A stretch of 64,000 bases of DNA from Massospora cicadina (GCA_022478985.1 JAKSZP010009598.1:20962-84961), one strand, 5' to 3'; counted from the first letter of the stretch, positions 1 to 12,955 are shown. The notes: generated by a model not told the origin, from the letters alone. A program made the numbers and translations.

Positions 1-328
1 TTAGATGGAATCAGCCAATGATTGAGTTGATAGACTAAATTTTGAATTGGTGAGTTCAATTTATTTCCTCTTTCTATCTTTGAAAGAGCACCTAAAATTA
101 TGTTGTAGGGGTAAAATAAGCACAAAGGAACCTACCATGGGCTTAGTCCACTATTATTCCGCGAGTGATATTAAATATAAAGTTTTTGGATCCTTTTTTA
201 TGGATATCGCTGTTAGTTTCCAATCAGGAGATGTCAAGCTTTTTAGTACAACCATTAAATTGGTGATAATATATGATACAAAGCCCTTATATGGAAGGTC
301 AAAGAAATGGTTGTCAAGCATTAATCAG
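1..328. other. Decayed flank, no gene
   Basis: AT-rich sequence without a supportable gene. Before the retroposon at 345-2260 inserted, it was continuous with the sequence from 2277 on, because the same 16-mer sits at both junctions. It probably belongs to the integrase or 3' end of the old minus-strand element P, but I see no motif here. Confidence 0.4.
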
Positions 329-344
329 TCTGATCAATATATAT
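329..344. repeat. Target-site duplication of retroposon copy 1 (left)
   Basis: The 16-mer TCTGATCAATATATAT is repeated without mismatch at 2261-2276. The two copies bracket the ORF1-only element. A long duplication of this kind is typical of target-primed reverse transcription, not of LTR integrases (4-6 bp). Confidence 0.85.
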
Positions 345-2260
345 AATTTTATTTAAGGTACGCCAACCAGGGGGCGGACAGCACCAATTTGAAAAAAGCA
401 CATAAAATCTGAAACAAAAACGGAACAAACGAAACAACAAATAATACCTTCTACCAAGAAGGGAACAGAGGACCGCTAACCCACCATGGCAGAGGGGAAG
501 AAGGGTTGGGCGGCTCAACCGCAGACTCAGCGACCATATCAGGTGAAGTAGTGTTGTAGAATCAACTCAAGGCTGAGAGCAATGTCTTCAGGGCATCAGC
601 ATGGTGGGGGTCAAGGTAGAGGACAAAACTATTAAGATTCTCAATATCAGCCTTGATGATAGCTTCAATTATTTCGCCACATTATATTCAGCCTGAAGGC
701 GGGCATCAGCAAGTATGAGAAAATCATCATATTGCTTTCAGGTGAACAGTGTGTTTGGGGTATATGCCATTATTTTGGCAACATGTGCAGTTATTCAAGG
801 GTGGCAATGGCCAATTTGTTGCTTTAATCCCGCGCATTTTAGGGAAATCAGGGGGAAAGTTAACTGTGGCAAGCCTATTATGGAACAATGTAACAGACTT
901 TGTGACAGCAATGCGGAGGTGGGGAGAAAGGGGGGAGGCCACCGCTGCCACAGCCAGCATGTGGTCACTTAGGAAGGGAATAGCATTGGGTTTAGGGGCA
1001 TAATGTCTGTCTGGGATAGGTTTTTCAAATTCTGAGGAAAAAGTCCTCCCAGTCATACCCATCTGAGGCTTCCTCACCTGATTCGTCAACTTTCTATCTG
1101 ATGATCTCTCCTGATTGGTCAACCTCATCCAATAGGGCCCAAGGATTTTGGTCATGATAATAGTAAATGCATAAATAGGGTAGGTGGTATTAGGCGAATG
1201 GGAAGCTGCTTGGTGGCAAACAGTGTTCTGATACTGTTTCCATTTGTTTGGGGTGAGTTCAGGTGGGTGATTGTGGCTAGGGCATGGTGGGGGAAGATTT
1301 CCCATTCTGGCTCATCAAGAAAGAATATTGGGTGGGAAGTGGCAACAAAACTCCCCATTTGAAATCCGCTAAAATTGGCTCAGAAACAGTATCATAGGAA
1401 GCGGCATGTGGGCAGGACTTTTTATAATCTTTGAGCCCAAAACAGAGGGGGCAAATCTGTTGACATTATTGACATGAGCCCAAAAGAAATGCTCTGGTGT
1501 CGTTACAATGTGAGTATAAATGGGATTTTCTGGGCTATGGTAGAGTGGTGTGGGACTAAGGTGGCAGTGGCGCAAAGGGCAGCAAGGCTCTCTGCACCAG
1601 AGTGAATGGTGAAGATGAGGTTGGGTTGAGTACCATAGACCAAAAGCCCCGCCATCAACTGTCTTGCAAAATTTGGGGTGTGAGGTGGGAAAGGAGATTT
1701 GCAAATTGATACCATCAGTGTGGTTTCAGAAGGGAGGCGAGTATGGGTAGCAGGAATGAGGGTATTTATAAAAATGAGGTGAGTTGGAGATGCTGCAGCT
1801 GCGTCATCCTCCATCTAAAAGCCTATGTCAAAATAGCCCTTAAAAGGGAAATTAATAAAGCCAGCCGGTATAAAGGCAGCAGTGGCTATTTTAATTGTTA
1901 CTTAGTCATCATATGGGAACAATCATCCGTAGTTAACATAGAGGTAAAATTGAATAGTGGAGTGAGGAAGGGCTAGATGATGGGGGTGAGAAGGGTGGAT
2001 GCGCGCAAGGTGGAGAGCTAAGTCCCATGGGGGGAAAATTGGCCAGATGAGTTTGACGGGCTATTTGAGCCCATCCATACACGTTTTCCCACATGGCAGA
2101 ATCTGCTAGCCAGTGGAGAGCCGCTTCCCCACACTGGGGCAGCCGGCGGTGGATCCAAGGACATAGATTGGAAAATGGGCGTGTCTAGATGGTGGGAGAT
2201 AATTCAAACTTATTGTAAAATTTGCTCAAAAGTGAGATCGAGTAGAAAGAAAAGTTTATA
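345..2260 (-). mobile_element. ORF1-only non-LTR-type retroposon, copy 1
   Basis: The element is about 1.9 kb on the minus strand and is homologous end to end with 52474-54364. On the minus strand both begin with a short C/T-rich leader, share the stretch CACTTTTGAGCAA about 30 nt in, carry one reading frame, and end after the shared block CCCCTGGTTGGCGTACCT followed by an AAATAAA tail. There are no LTRs and no reverse transcriptase or endonuclease. The perfect 16-bp target-site duplication shows transposition as a unit. By analogy with mammalian HAL1 elements (half-L1, ORF1 only), mobilisation in trans by a LINE is inferred. Many substitutions and stops show that this copy is old. Confidence 0.8.
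476..2164 (-). pseudogene. Decayed ORF1/gag-like protein of retroposon copy 1
   Basis: The start ATG (2164) and the stop (476-478, context ATGGTGGGTTAG) match those of copy 2, giving about 560 codons in the ancestor. Blocks recognisable in both copies include a Pro-rich N-terminus, an RRM-like end (GYFD then DDAAAA), a segment reading YGTQPNLIF, a segment reading DHFFWA/EHFFWA, one zinc knuckle, and a C-terminal block LAAVASP...FPPDFP. In this copy the knuckle (about 1412-1453) keeps three cysteines, but the histidine position is Asp. Several frame changes and stops make it a pseudogene. The function, RNA binding and RNP formation, is inferred from the knuckle and the context. Confidence 0.7.
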
Positions 2261-2276
2261 TCTGATCAATATATAT
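2261..2276. repeat. Target-site duplication of retroposon copy 1 (right)
   Basis: This is the second copy of TCTGATCAATATATAT, identical to 329-344. Confidence 0.85.
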
Positions 2277-5200
2277 TCGCTGAAAGTATCCTATTGTACC
2301 AATTACCTGCAATTAAATGATTCCATCAGCCAGTTCCCTCATAATAGACTAAGCATAAATGGGCGCAGAACTCTCTATAAATAATTGTATGCTACTGGTC
2401 AGTCAAGGTTCCCTTCCACAGAGGACCTTATGAGCTTCATAATGACTATCTGTTAGTAACTAAATCTATACAATAGTAACGCGCCAGAAAGTAATATATC
2501 AGAGAATCAAATAAGTTGCAGCCATTTTGCAATAGATATAACAGGGTATCATTTAACAAAGAACCCCCCATTAGTAAATAGGTTGTAGAGAACTTAATTT
2601 TGACTGGTGCAATATAAAGATAATAGCTTTTGAACTATCTGAGAAGAAAATTTATGCGCATTATAGTTCATGATCTATGGATACCCATGTTGTGTGATAA
2701 TGAAACAGAAAATGAAGAGTGCAGTAGCTTTCAAGGTTTCTGTTGGAACAGATATGGTTTAAACCACCTTTTGTGGTTAATTGCTAGGGTAACTTATTCA
2801 TTTCCATGAAGTCATTGTGCAATGGTCCCATCCCAATGACACAGACCACACTAAAAAGACTTGAGGGTGCAACTAATTGATGCCAATATTAGGGTAATTA
2901 TGATATAAAAATCTATATATTCTCATGTCTTCAACGCCAATTAAAATAGTTTAATAATTTGGTATCAATAGCGTCACTTTCTTAACCATTTATATGTTTT
3001 CTTTACCTCTCTATGATCTAAGCTCAAATGTATTTTCAGTAAATTTTTGGTTTGAGAGAGAAAATCATATGTATAGTCATTTTCCATCAACCAAAAAAAG
3101 CATTTCTTTTAAAATAGGAGTAAACTCAGTCACCTTGCACAACTAATCCTAAATCTCTAAAGCCTCTGGTTTCCATCTCCCAACCTGGAAAATAAGACAT
3201 GTATTTGGCCTTTCATAAGGGTCAGCACTTCTAAAAGTAATATATGCACTACTCCATTAGTGTTTTGATTGATTACTCTGGCGCAGTGTACAATAGTGAG
3301 TTTTTTATTCTGTAGTTAAAGCGCCCATCTCTTCACCCTTATATTGGGATCTTTCATTTATTATAAACACCTTAAGGAGATGTGGTCAGTAATAATAGTA
3401 GTGAAGTTTATTCCATACAGGTAAGGGCTTAGATGCTTGATTGCTATAAACATTACCAGAAATTCCCATCTAATATTATTATAGTTTACTCTGCCTTGGA
3501 TAAGGTCTTGCTAATATAGGCCGCTAGTTAATTCATTTATTTCTCATCATGTTGATCTAGTAGCTCGCACAGCCACATAGCTATAATAAGAGAACAATAG
3601 GAAGTAATGATTGAAATAATAATGGATAAGGATTGGCTTCAAATCAGAGCAGTAATCAGAAGGTTAAAGGCCTAGTCCCTTTCAGTTTTAACTTGGCAAG
3701 AACACCCTTCTTTGTGAGGTACATTAAGAGCTCCGCCAGATTGGCAAATCAAGTAATGTAACCCTATAGTATTACATCATTCCATAGCTCTTGGATGTCC
3801 CTTAGACTACAAGGCGGAGTCATCTTTGCAATCGCTTAACCTTGTTGGGTATTGGATGAATTCCCTGTTATTTACCTTATGATTTAGAGTCATATCCTGG
3901 AAAAAAGACAGTTTTTGGACGGTTTGAGATTAAGGAAACCAGTCATAGTCAATAAAAACTTACCAAAGATGTTTAAAGTGATATTGAAGGTCTAAAAACC
4001 ATTTTTAATGTCATAAGATATACTGACACGCATCATATTAAGGTCATCTAAAAAGCTCATCCATGATCTGCTATAATGTCGCAGAGTCGTTAAAAAGCTC
4101 CTGTGGCATCTGAGTCAGTTTGAAACCCTTTGTTAGCATTCAAATCGTACTTGGATTGGTCCTCAGGCTCTAACTCTTTTTGCTTATAGTCACTAGCAAA
4201 TTTTATTGCTGAAAATTTTGCCCTATCAAGGAGTATAATGTGTCATCAATATAGAGCATTAAATAAATGTCTTTCTTAATTACAGTATTGAGCTCCCAAG
4301 GGAATGATACCCCAGTAGTAGAATATGGAACCTCTACCACTGCCTTCCTGAGTTTGATCCCGTTAGATGAACTTTGGGTATGAGACGATTATGACTGTGT
4401 TGGTATTGTGCACTGATGCCCCAAACTGAGATAGCAAATAGCAAGGCGGTCCATGGAGTTCCTGGTCTATCATACTCCGCGCATGGAAGTTTTATGGGTT
4501 TTATCCTCCTCTCCTCTAATTAAAATCCCCATCATCCTTCATTGGTGTGGTATCATCCCCAGGTCAACCCACCTCAGATAAAATAAAAATACAGTATTGA
4601 GCTTCCAGTAGCCCATAACTACTCAAAGTCTACTATCCTTCTTTTGAACCATAAGGAAAGTCAAAACTTGAGGGCTATGCAATGAATTTAATAATCTGAC
4701 TTCTAGAAAATGCTTGAGTTCAGTTGCATGCATGGCTTCTTCTATTTTACTCTTCTAATAAGATTAAACTGTATGGATAAGCATCCCATACTTCTACATG
4801 ATGTTTGACGCCTTTTATCATTCAAAGCCTTAAATTCTGGTTAAACAAAGCTAGGTGTACTATTCTACCAATTTTAAATTTTTCATTTCTCTGTAGTTAA
4901 ATCCTTTCTGTCTGAAGCCCCAAATTAAAGATTTTGAGGGGAAAAGTCTAAGACAAAGTTACTTAACATCCAAACTTGCAATTGTCAGCAAACTTGGCAA
5001 TATGGAATAGCCAGACGTTGATGATTGGGATACTAGCTTATTGTTTGAGGGTCACTGTTTATATTGGCTAATAATACTGAGATTGGCCCACATAGGCATT
5101 GTTTAGTATACTTGGAAAGGTCAGAACTTCCTTTACTGATAGATTGTGTACTCCATGGATTTCCAAAAGTTTTCCTGAAGTATGTTTGCACGAATCTGAT

Positions 5201-5334
5201 TATTAAAAATTAACTAAAGATTTTAGGTATTATTATGATTGACTCAAGTGGATATTAAGGCATCCTTCTTGTCCATTAATAGTGTGGGGTGGTAGATGCA
5301 CTTGAAGAACTTTTCACATGTTATTAATTGATCA
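2277..5334 (-). mobile_element. Old Ty3-type element P, RT-RNase H remnant
   Basis: Heavily decayed minus-strand pol. At 4242-4253 the minus strand reads YIDD within LMLYIDDTLYS, the catalytic reverse transcriptase motif. Downstream on the same strand, about 3490-3525 reads AYISKTLSKAE and about 3365-3390 reads TDHISLRCL, two conserved blocks of Ty3-type RNase H. RT followed by RNase H fits the Ty3 order. The integrase would lie at lower coordinates, where the ORF1-only retroposon has inserted. No LTR pair could be delimited, and both boundaries are approximate. Confidence 0.5.
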
Positions 5335-5826
5335 ATCTGTTTTCCAGGATAAAAATGTTAAATTTCAACCGTCTAATATAATGTTCAGGATACCCAAAGA
5401 CCCAGTGTGAGGATTTATTAATAAATTAAGATTATGAAAACATCATTTTAAATTCAAATATCCTTGTTTATATATATAAATATAGTGGAAAATTTTAAAA
5501 TAATTTCATATTAACAGTAATGATCACTTTATTTGTAGAAAGTAGTATTTATAGAGGAAGAGGAACCAATTCTTCAAGGAGATTTATAAGAAACTTCTGA
5601 GATAAGACTTAAATCCAATTCATTCTTCTCAATTTTGGTGGCATTCTGCACTACTTTTTAAATAAGTATTTGATATTTTGGATCAGGTTTGAACTTCAAC
5701 AGCTGTGGTAGTCAATTCCTTTATAGTATGTTCAAATCCAACATCAGAAGTGATTGTTTATCTGGATAGAGTTTGAATCCTGAAGTCAGAGGTGATTAAA
5801 ATTAAGATTGAGCTAAAAACCTGATA
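5335..5826 (-). repeat. Element M, 3' LTR (left in window)
   Basis: Aligns by eye with about 17640-18097, sharing among others the stretch ATCACTTTAT, TATAGAGGAAGAGG and CCAATTCTT in the same order. The right edge (CCTGATA) is followed on the plus strand by ATGCCCCGTTCTAG, the reverse of a polypurine tract abutting a TG-type LTR start, which fixes the minus orientation. The left edge is approximate. Confidence 0.55.
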
Positions 5827-7544
5827 ATGCCCCGTTCTAGATCTTGGCGTAGGGAGAAAAGGGCTGTAGATATTGGTGTGTACCCAATTCACCTCAGTAC
5901 CTTGGGTAAATTGACAATCAAATTTTCATTTTCCGCTTATATATGAATTTATGGTCCAGAACAATATTGTGCTTATCTGTTGTCTCTTCCACTTGGCTGG
6001 TAATGGTAAAAGAGGCTTTAATCTTCTTTCTGGAAGGTATGTAAGGGATGTAATTGTTGTTAAACTAATTTGTTTCTCAGGAGGTAGTAACAGTAAAACT
6101 ATCCAAGGCCTAAGCCTGAAGCTGAATATTTTTATTAGCAATAGCTTTAATGGTGACTTCAGGGGGTTTTAGTTAAGCATGGTCTAACATATATTGTACT
6201 TTAGAGCAATTGAGGATACCTTTAATACAAAGATTAATAAAGACATTTTGGCGATTTGATGGTGGCTAATTTGGTAGGCTAGTAATGCACAGGGTAAGTA
6301 TTGTGGCCAATGTAAAAGGTCAATAAAGACCATTTTTCCAAAGGGTTGAGATTAAATTAATGTTAACTTGCTCTACCATCCCATTAATTGCAGGATGATA
6401 AGTGGTGGTAAACATTTGAGTGGATCCTACTGGTTAAGTTAATTTTTGCATCAGTAATGAACAAAAGTTCTGTCCATTATTTGAAAATTATGTTAGGACA
6501 CCCATGTTAGAGGATGATATGATTATATAGTGATAAGACGATAGCTTTTGCTGAAGCTGAAGATAGGAATATGGACTTAAAACATCAAGTAAGATGATTG
6601 ACAGCCAGTAAAAGAGATCTATGTCCATTAGGTGCTTGAAACAGAATGCTTATGACATCAATACTAAATATGTGAAAGGGTTTAGAAGGACGAATCACCT
6701 GATGTTTTGGCAATAATTAGGGCCATCTTGTCTTGTATATACTAAGCAGGGCTCTAATACATCATGTATTGTAGGGAGAATCCCTTCCCTGCAGCCCTGT
6801 AACTTAATTAATTAATGAATGTTTTAATTCCTCCAGAGCTGATTTGCAATGTTTTTCTAAGATGGTATCAGTTTATTTGGAAGGACGAATATGGTAGCCA
6901 TTGAGTTGGCACTAGCTGATAGAGGTTCCCATCACATAGCTAAATGTTTTTTACCTTTTTTTCTAACTCTTGTATCATGATAGGATTGTTTTGCAACATT
7001 TTCAGATGCCTTAGGAGATCATATAGCCAATTTTTATCACGTTAATTTATAAATATAGGTAATCTGGATAAACAATTTTCATTCTGGCGTAATTTGGCAG
7101 GGTAATGGATTATAGAGAAATCATAATTCTGGAGTTTTAAAGCCTAAAGTGCCAGGTGCCATAAGGATATTTCGTTTGTTAAAGCTATTTCAAATATACA
7201 AGGTCATTATATAATGAAATGGGCCCAATATAATTAGGGTCAGAAATGTTTAATGACCACTAAGACAGCCAGACACTCACGTTCTGCTATATTAGAATTG
7301 CGTTTTAGTTTTAGATAATGTTTTTTGTTAGGCAATTGGATGTCACTAAATTTACATCATGTTGGTTTAGTATGGCTCCTATAGCAATATCACTAGCATC
7401 ATTTAAAAGTTATAAAAGTTTAATAAAGTTGGTGTGCATAAGCACAGAGGAGCAAGTAAGAGCTAAGGAAAAATATGTCAAAGGTGTTGTTGCACTTCTT
7501 CCACTGGAAAAAAATACCTTCTGTAACAATTATACTAAGGGTTT
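5827..7544 (-). pseudogene. Element M integrase and RNase H, 3' half
   Basis: Decayed minus-strand pol of an old Ty3 element. Around 7340-7400 the minus strand reads DASDIAIGAILNQHD, the RNase H block with its catalytic Asp. About 7265 reads NIAERECLAVL, the next RNase H block. At 6370-6402 it reads YHPAINGMVE, the integrase block around the catalytic Glu. RNase H upstream of integrase is the Ty3 order. The reading frame is broken by many stops. The element continues upstream (RT, gag) at 13490-17639, after the inserted E1. Confidence 0.65.
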
Positions 7545-7549
7545 AGATG

Positions 7550-8049
7550 TGTTGCAATTCTGATATGACTGGATGATAAGCCCTAAGACATTATGGCGGA
7601 ATGGATAGAATCTGCCGAGTTTGATATGAGTTATGATTATTTGAGTGCCTCAAAATGAGGCGATATTGGGTTGTTGGGAAATTGCCTCAAATTAGGCAAT
7701 TGTGAAATTAACAAATGAAGAATTGACGGAACTAATGAGATATGGCAAATTGAATTACTAAGCCATGAAAATGGTATCATCTGAAGTCACTACAATATAA
7801 TTGAGATGAGATGATTGAGAAGGTAAGTTGTTAATAGTTTAGAGTGAGTGGAACAGTGAGGATCCGCTGTATTTATTATATTACGTAAAAATAGTGTAGT
7901 GGGAGCAAGTGCTCCATATTTATTAAATATGTTTACTCTGTTGTTTCAAGGACAACGATCATCATATTGTTGGTCCTATTGCTCAGTGGGCCGAACCCTG
8001 TGCAAAAACCCTTATGGTGTAACTCAACAGTTCCGCCAATTTTATAACA
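7550..8049 (+). repeat. E1 5' LTR
   Basis: 500 bp, TGTTGC... to ...ATAACA, matching 12986-13484 over its whole length. It contains a short perfect hairpin, GCCTCAAAATGAGGC, also present in the 3' LTR. Confidence 0.9.
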
Positions 8050-8050
8050 G

Positions 8051-8067
8051 TGGTGCTCACTACAGGG
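8051..8067 (+). promoter_or_regulatory. E1 tRNA primer-binding site
   Basis: TGGTGCTCACTACAGGG starts one base after the LTR. It begins with TGG, as expected for pairing with a tRNA 3' CCA end. E2 has the same site at the same place with one difference. I cannot assign the tRNA; it does not look like the usual initiator-Met type. Confidence 0.65.
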
Positions 8068-8117
8068 GGCCCATTGATCATTCACAAAAACTAATAAAAG
8101 TTCCTCAATAGCTGGTC

Positions 8118-9175
8118 ATGTCATATCAGGATTGCTTTGGCAGGGAATCTTCCCAAGACACTGCAACTGTTGAATATGAAGAACTCAAGCTTGCCCTGGA
8201 TGTTGTGCTTAAATGGAAAAAGGTTTTTCTGCAGGAGGGTTGTATTGATAAGCTGCCTCCGTTTGATCAAAATGGGGACATCCTTGGATTCTTTAAGAAA
8301 TTTGAGTTTGCAGTAGAAGAAGCTTCAGATAAGCGCAAAGATAAATTATTAATGTCCACCCTGGATGTTGGAAGCACCAACCAAGTTACTTGCTATATTC
8401 CCAACAGTTCCTTTACCTATCAAAAAGTGAAGGATACTGTGCTATGGTTGTTTGGAGGAACTTTAAAGATGGCGTAGCAAAAGGCTGAGTTTTTAACCAT
8501 TGGGTTTTAACATAATGAGACCCTCACTGCATTTGCTGATCAATTTACAGCAGAAGGCCATGTGTTAATTGGGGCAGGGGTTTTAACTGAATCTGATATA
8601 AGCATAGCATTGACCTCCACTGTGAAACCATACCGTAAGCTTTTTAATGACAAGGTTCCATATTTAAAGGTTGACGTACCCTTGCTTAAACTTGTCTAAA
8701 TTCTATGCCATCTATCCGCTACTTTCCCTCCACCCAATATTTAGTGGAAACCTATCGCCTCTGCTGCTAGCCTTTTTTTATTTGGAGGAATTGTCCCTCC
8801 CTGTTCAGCATCCAGTTGGCATCCCCTGGCCTTATTATCATTACAAGCCTCGCTTCCAACCAAGTTGCCATCAGCAGTTCACCTATCAGGAGGGGCCTGG
8901 TTACACTGTTTGATTCCAGCCCAACATTTGGGGCGGCCCATTTTACAACAATCAAAGACCCAGGTCTTATGGGGTCAATTGCTTTTTGTGCGGTCACTCT
9001 GGGCACCTGTCTAGTAGAAGTCGCAATCATTGGGTCCAGTACCTACCATGGAAGCAGTACAATCAGGGAAAAGTCAGAGCGGAGTAGAGATGTGACTCTC
9101 TACCTCTGCTATTCTAACTCAAAATATCCCACCTGGACCTATCCCCGTACATTCAGTGAAAGTTCCCCAGTATGA
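8118..9175 (+). pseudogene. E1 gag
   Basis: The first ATG after the primer-binding site opens a 119-residue stretch. Gag continues in other frames to about 9175 with stops. A CCHC zinc knuckle is visible at 8980-9021 (CFLCGHSGHLSSRS), but the final cysteine is serine. Gag would form the virus-like particle and bind the element RNA. Frameshifts and the lost cysteine indicate decay. Confidence 0.65.
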
Positions 9176-9236
9176 TGATGCCTTTCTATATCAGTAGCCA
9201 GTTAAAAGGGTTAATGTGCTGACTTGAACGCAATTC

Positions 9237-10034
9237 ATGGACATGGTGGAAGCAGGCTCTCAGGAACAACCAAAGCCTTATGCTTGTCAAATGTTCAATC
9301 ACCTTTCTACAGATGAACCAGATCCATTAGCTGATGTGCTTCTCTTAAAAAGGGTAAATATGGCCTTCCCTGTGGACGCTATTGTTAAAAAATACCCTAA
9401 AGTTGGGGAGGGTATTATGAGCTTCCTTGGAAAAAGAGATCCGTTAAATGTCCATGTTTTAAACAATCAGAATACATCTTACTATGAGTGTACTTACTGT
9501 GACACTGTCATAGCAAAAACCTGAGTTTGTGCGATAATTAATACAGGTGCCTCAATCAACATAGTGTCCACAAAGTTGGTGGCAAAGTTGGCATTAAAGC
9601 CTGACGTTGAGCATTATATGGTGTATGGGACTGCAGGCGCAGAAATCACAGTCTCTGAAGGAGCTTACAGCGCGCTACCCTTGCAGTTTGGGTCAATTGT
9701 CATTGTAGCCCCAGCTATAGTGTTACCAAACAATAACTATGAACTGTTAATTGGAAACGCTTTTATGCGCCACTTTGGGGATGTTGTTGATATGACAGCA
9801 GAGACATTTGAAATTCTGGGGCAGCGGATCCCAATCTACTTAACTTCCAGTGAAATGCCAAAGGATCCAGTACACACGAGTCACATTAACCTTACATATG
9901 GTGATGGGGTGGTTTCAGTTTGCTATCATCCACTAAAGATCAAGACCCGGGCCCTTCCCCATCAAATTTATAAATATCAAGGGCTCCGCTTAGAGCTGCT
10001 GCCCCTATACTTATTCCCTCTGGACACCAAGTAA
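9237..10034 (+). pseudogene. E1 aspartic protease
   Basis: The protease core starts at about 9528. The expected D-T-G-A motif reads NTGAS, with AAT (9540-9542) replacing the catalytic Asp codon, and a TGA stop lies shortly upstream. A downstream hydrophobic block reading LLIGNAFM resembles the conserved (I)LG region before the second strand of the fold. The 9237-9524 stretch is the gag-protease linker. The enzyme would cleave the polyprotein; the Asp loss makes it inactive. Confidence 0.7.
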
Positions 10035-10379
10035 TCATAAACACTAAGTTAGAGGTGGAAGTGCCTGCTGGGCTATATGGGGAGGTCATTGGGCCCTATC
10101 AGCAATCATGGCTCAAGCCCCACATGGCCCCAGGCATTATACTTCTGGGGCATGGGGAGATCAAGGTCTTGGTAGCAAATCTTCAGGATAAACCAATGCA
10201 AATCCGCTGACACCAAATAGTTGCATATTTACATTTCATCCCAGTTGAAGAGGTCCTCCAGGTTCATGAGTTTGGTTCATTGGATGAATTTGGTCTGCCC
10301 ATTGAATCACAGCTTGGCGTAATGGTGGTTGTACCGTGTGAAAATTTAATGGGGTTAACAGAAGACCAGAAAGATCAAG

Positions 10380-11313
10380 AAGAAGCCTTATTTCAAAAAT
10401 ACAAAGAGCTCTTTGCTGTCGATGATCATGTTTTAGGGTGCGCATGAGGAGTGATCCATTGAGTGGCCACTGGGGATCATCCACCCATCAGATCTTGGCC
10501 AATCAGCCAATCTAGAGCAGCGGAAGAAGTTGTCACAGCAGAAATTGATAAACTGTTGGAGCAAGGAATGTTTGAACCATTGAAGAGCCCATTGGCTTCC
10601 CCTGTCCTAATTGTTAAAAAGAAGGATGGTACAAACTGGGTATTAATAAACTACTGCAAGCTCAACAGCATTACGAAAAAAGGCTTGTACCCCTTGCCAC
10701 GAATTGATGATGCTTTGGACCAGTTGGGAGGAGCTCATTACTTCTCCACAATGGACTTGATATCTAGCTATTGGCATATCAAGTTACCAGTGGCGGAACA
10801 GGAGAAATGCGCCATTATTACATTAAAAGGGCTTTTCCAACCAAAACGTATGCCACAAGAACTGTGTAATGCCCTAGCTACATTCCAATGGGCGATGGAC
10901 ATTATCTCTGGAAACTTGAAGCTTTCATGCGTTCTTGTATACCTTGATAATATTAACTTTTTCTCCCACACGTTTTTTAGCACCTTAATCATTTGCAAGA
11001 GGTATTCCGCCAGTTGGCAGAGGCCAACATCAAAATAAAGCCCCAAAAACGCCACTTTTTCAAGGATCAGTTAGAGTACCTTGGTTTTATGGTTGATGCA
11101 ACGGGGCTGTGGCCCCAACCAGCCAAGGTGGAGTCCATCTGGAAGATGACTACACCAAACAGTAAGTGTGATATACAAGTATTTTTAGGAATTGTCAGCT
11201 ATTATCACCACTTTATACCTAACTTTAGTTGTATTGGAGGTCCACTGTTTGAGTTATTAAAGGATGCCACGTTTGAATGGACATTACTGTCAACACTCCT
11301 TTTTAAACTTTGA
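10380..11313 (+). pseudogene. E1 reverse transcriptase
   Basis: Recognisable Ty3 RT: TGDHPPIRS, SPLASPVLIVKKKDG, a palm entry reading INYCKLN where VDYRKLN is usual, LYPLPRIDD, FSTMDL, and the active site reading YLDN (10940-10951) where YLDD is required. From about 10993 the frame shifts and continues with FLGIVSYYHHFIPNF. At least three TGA stops (10208, 10445, 10460) lie where Arg is expected. The enzyme is dead by the loss of an active-site Asp. Confidence 0.85.
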
Positions 11314-11319
11314 ACTGCG

Positions 11320-11790
11320 TTGATCAATGCACCAGTGCTACGCTACCCAAATTTCGAAAAGAAATATATTGTACAGATGATTTCATCTCTTTCCGCTGTG
11401 GAGGAAGTTCTGTCCCAAAAAGATGATGAAGGGGAGGAGCACCCAGTGGCGTACTGCAGCCAAAGCCTGAATAGCCATGAACGTAATTATACTGTGACCA
11501 AGCGGGAGTGCTTAGCAGTGATCTATGCTTACAAGCAATTCAGAGTATATTTGCATGGTGTAAAGTTTAAAGTTGTAACAGATCACGCCTCGTTACGCTG
11601 GTTGCAGAACCTTAAGGAGCCTGAGGGCCATCTAGCCCGATGGGCTCTTAAACTACAGGCATACAACTTCGAGATCCTTCAATGACCAGGAGAAAAACAT
11701 CAGAATGCTGATTGCTTGTCGAGGCTACCAACTATTGCAGTTATGGCGGATCTGAGTGATATTATGTGTGACAAGATGCTCAGCGGAAGG
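11320..11790 (+). pseudogene. E1 RNase H
   Basis: Ty3-type RNase H: APVLRYPNFEKKY, HPVAYCSQSLNSHERNY, KRECLAVIYAYKQFRVYLHG, TDHASLRWLQNLKEP, then HQNADCLSRL. The segment that should carry the first catalytic residues (TDAS...) reads MISS, so that Asp is lost. A TGA stop at 11683-11685 replaces the Arg of the Arg-Pro-Gly block. Confidence 0.8.
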
Positions 11791-11828
11791 TACAATGATG
11801 AGCCTCCATAAGTCATCAAAGCATTGAA

Positions 11829-12955
11829 ATGCGAGCCAATACTTTCCAGTGGTATGGTGAGTTGTACAAGCAGGTCAGAAATTTAATAGTAAATTTCCTG
11901 CAACCCTCAGCGAAGCCTAATATTATCATGAGTGCACATAGAGCAGTTAGGCATGGTGGCATGCGCAAGATGTTGGGATTATTGCAGCCTCAGTGTTACT
12001 GGGAAAGCGTGAACTTCAATGTTCTTGGTACTATTTCCTCCAGTCATTAGTGCCAAGTGGAAAAGCTGTTTTGCCAAAAGATTTCATACCAGTTAGTGAA
12101 GCTGCACTTTGCTTGGCATACGGTTTCCCTTGATGTTGTCAGGCCTCTGCCAACAGGAGCCAATCGGTGTGAGTACATTCTGGTAGCTATTGACTACTTA
12201 ACCCGGTGTGTTGAAGCAAGGTCAATATGAGACTTAGGGGCGGTCACAGTGGCAAGTTCATAATGGTATGTATTATTCAGTGGCATGGCTGCCCACAGTT
12301 CCTCCTTACTGATAATGGTAATAACTTCATTTCCAACATCCTCCCAAAGCTTAATGAGATAATGGCTATCTGAGGGGTTTTGACAACTCTATACCACCCT
12401 GAGTCTAACGGAATGGTTGAGCGGGCCAATGGTACCTTAGTGAACATACTCTGTAAATTAGTAGCAGATTGACCCTCAGATTGGAGTTCCCTTTTGTCCA
12501 CCACCATTTTTGCCTATAATATCAGTTATCACTTCGCCACAGGGAAGAGTCCCTTCCAATTACTATATGGATGACACCCTGCCCTTCTGGCGCTGCTATA
12601 CTCCTGTGTAGAAAATACTGGCAGAATGGATCCCCAACGTTATTTGATGACTTTAGCTGACACGTTAATCAATATGCAAACCAAATCATACTTGTTCAGT
12701 TTATCCAAGAAGATTAAGACTCAAGCTGCTGATCAGGTATGGTGTAGTGGGTTAGCCCAGTTCAAAGATGGGGACATGGTTCTATTCCATGATCAACATG
12801 GTTTTGGGCGGAAGCACAAGTTGGACAGTGTATGGATTTGGACATTTGAAGATAATGAAATGATGGGCATGGATGCATATACTATTAAGGACCCCACAAG
12901 CAGTCAGGTCATCAACAGAGTGCACGCCAAGTTCCTCCGGGCATATAAGCAATAG
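11829..12955 (+). pseudogene. E1 integrase and C-terminal domain
   Basis: The N-terminal zinc-binding part begins HRAVRHGGMRK. The core shows the first Asp in LVAIDYLTRCVEA, the second Asp in LLTDNGNNF, and the Glu block YHPESNGMVERANG, so all three acidic residues can be seen, though in broken frames. TGA stops at 12371 (IxGVLTT) and 12572 (LYGxHPAL) fall at positions where Arg is usual. The last part (12626-12955) runs to HAKFLRAYKQ, a GPY/F-like tail without a chromodomain. The polypurine tract and 3' LTR follow. Confidence 0.8.
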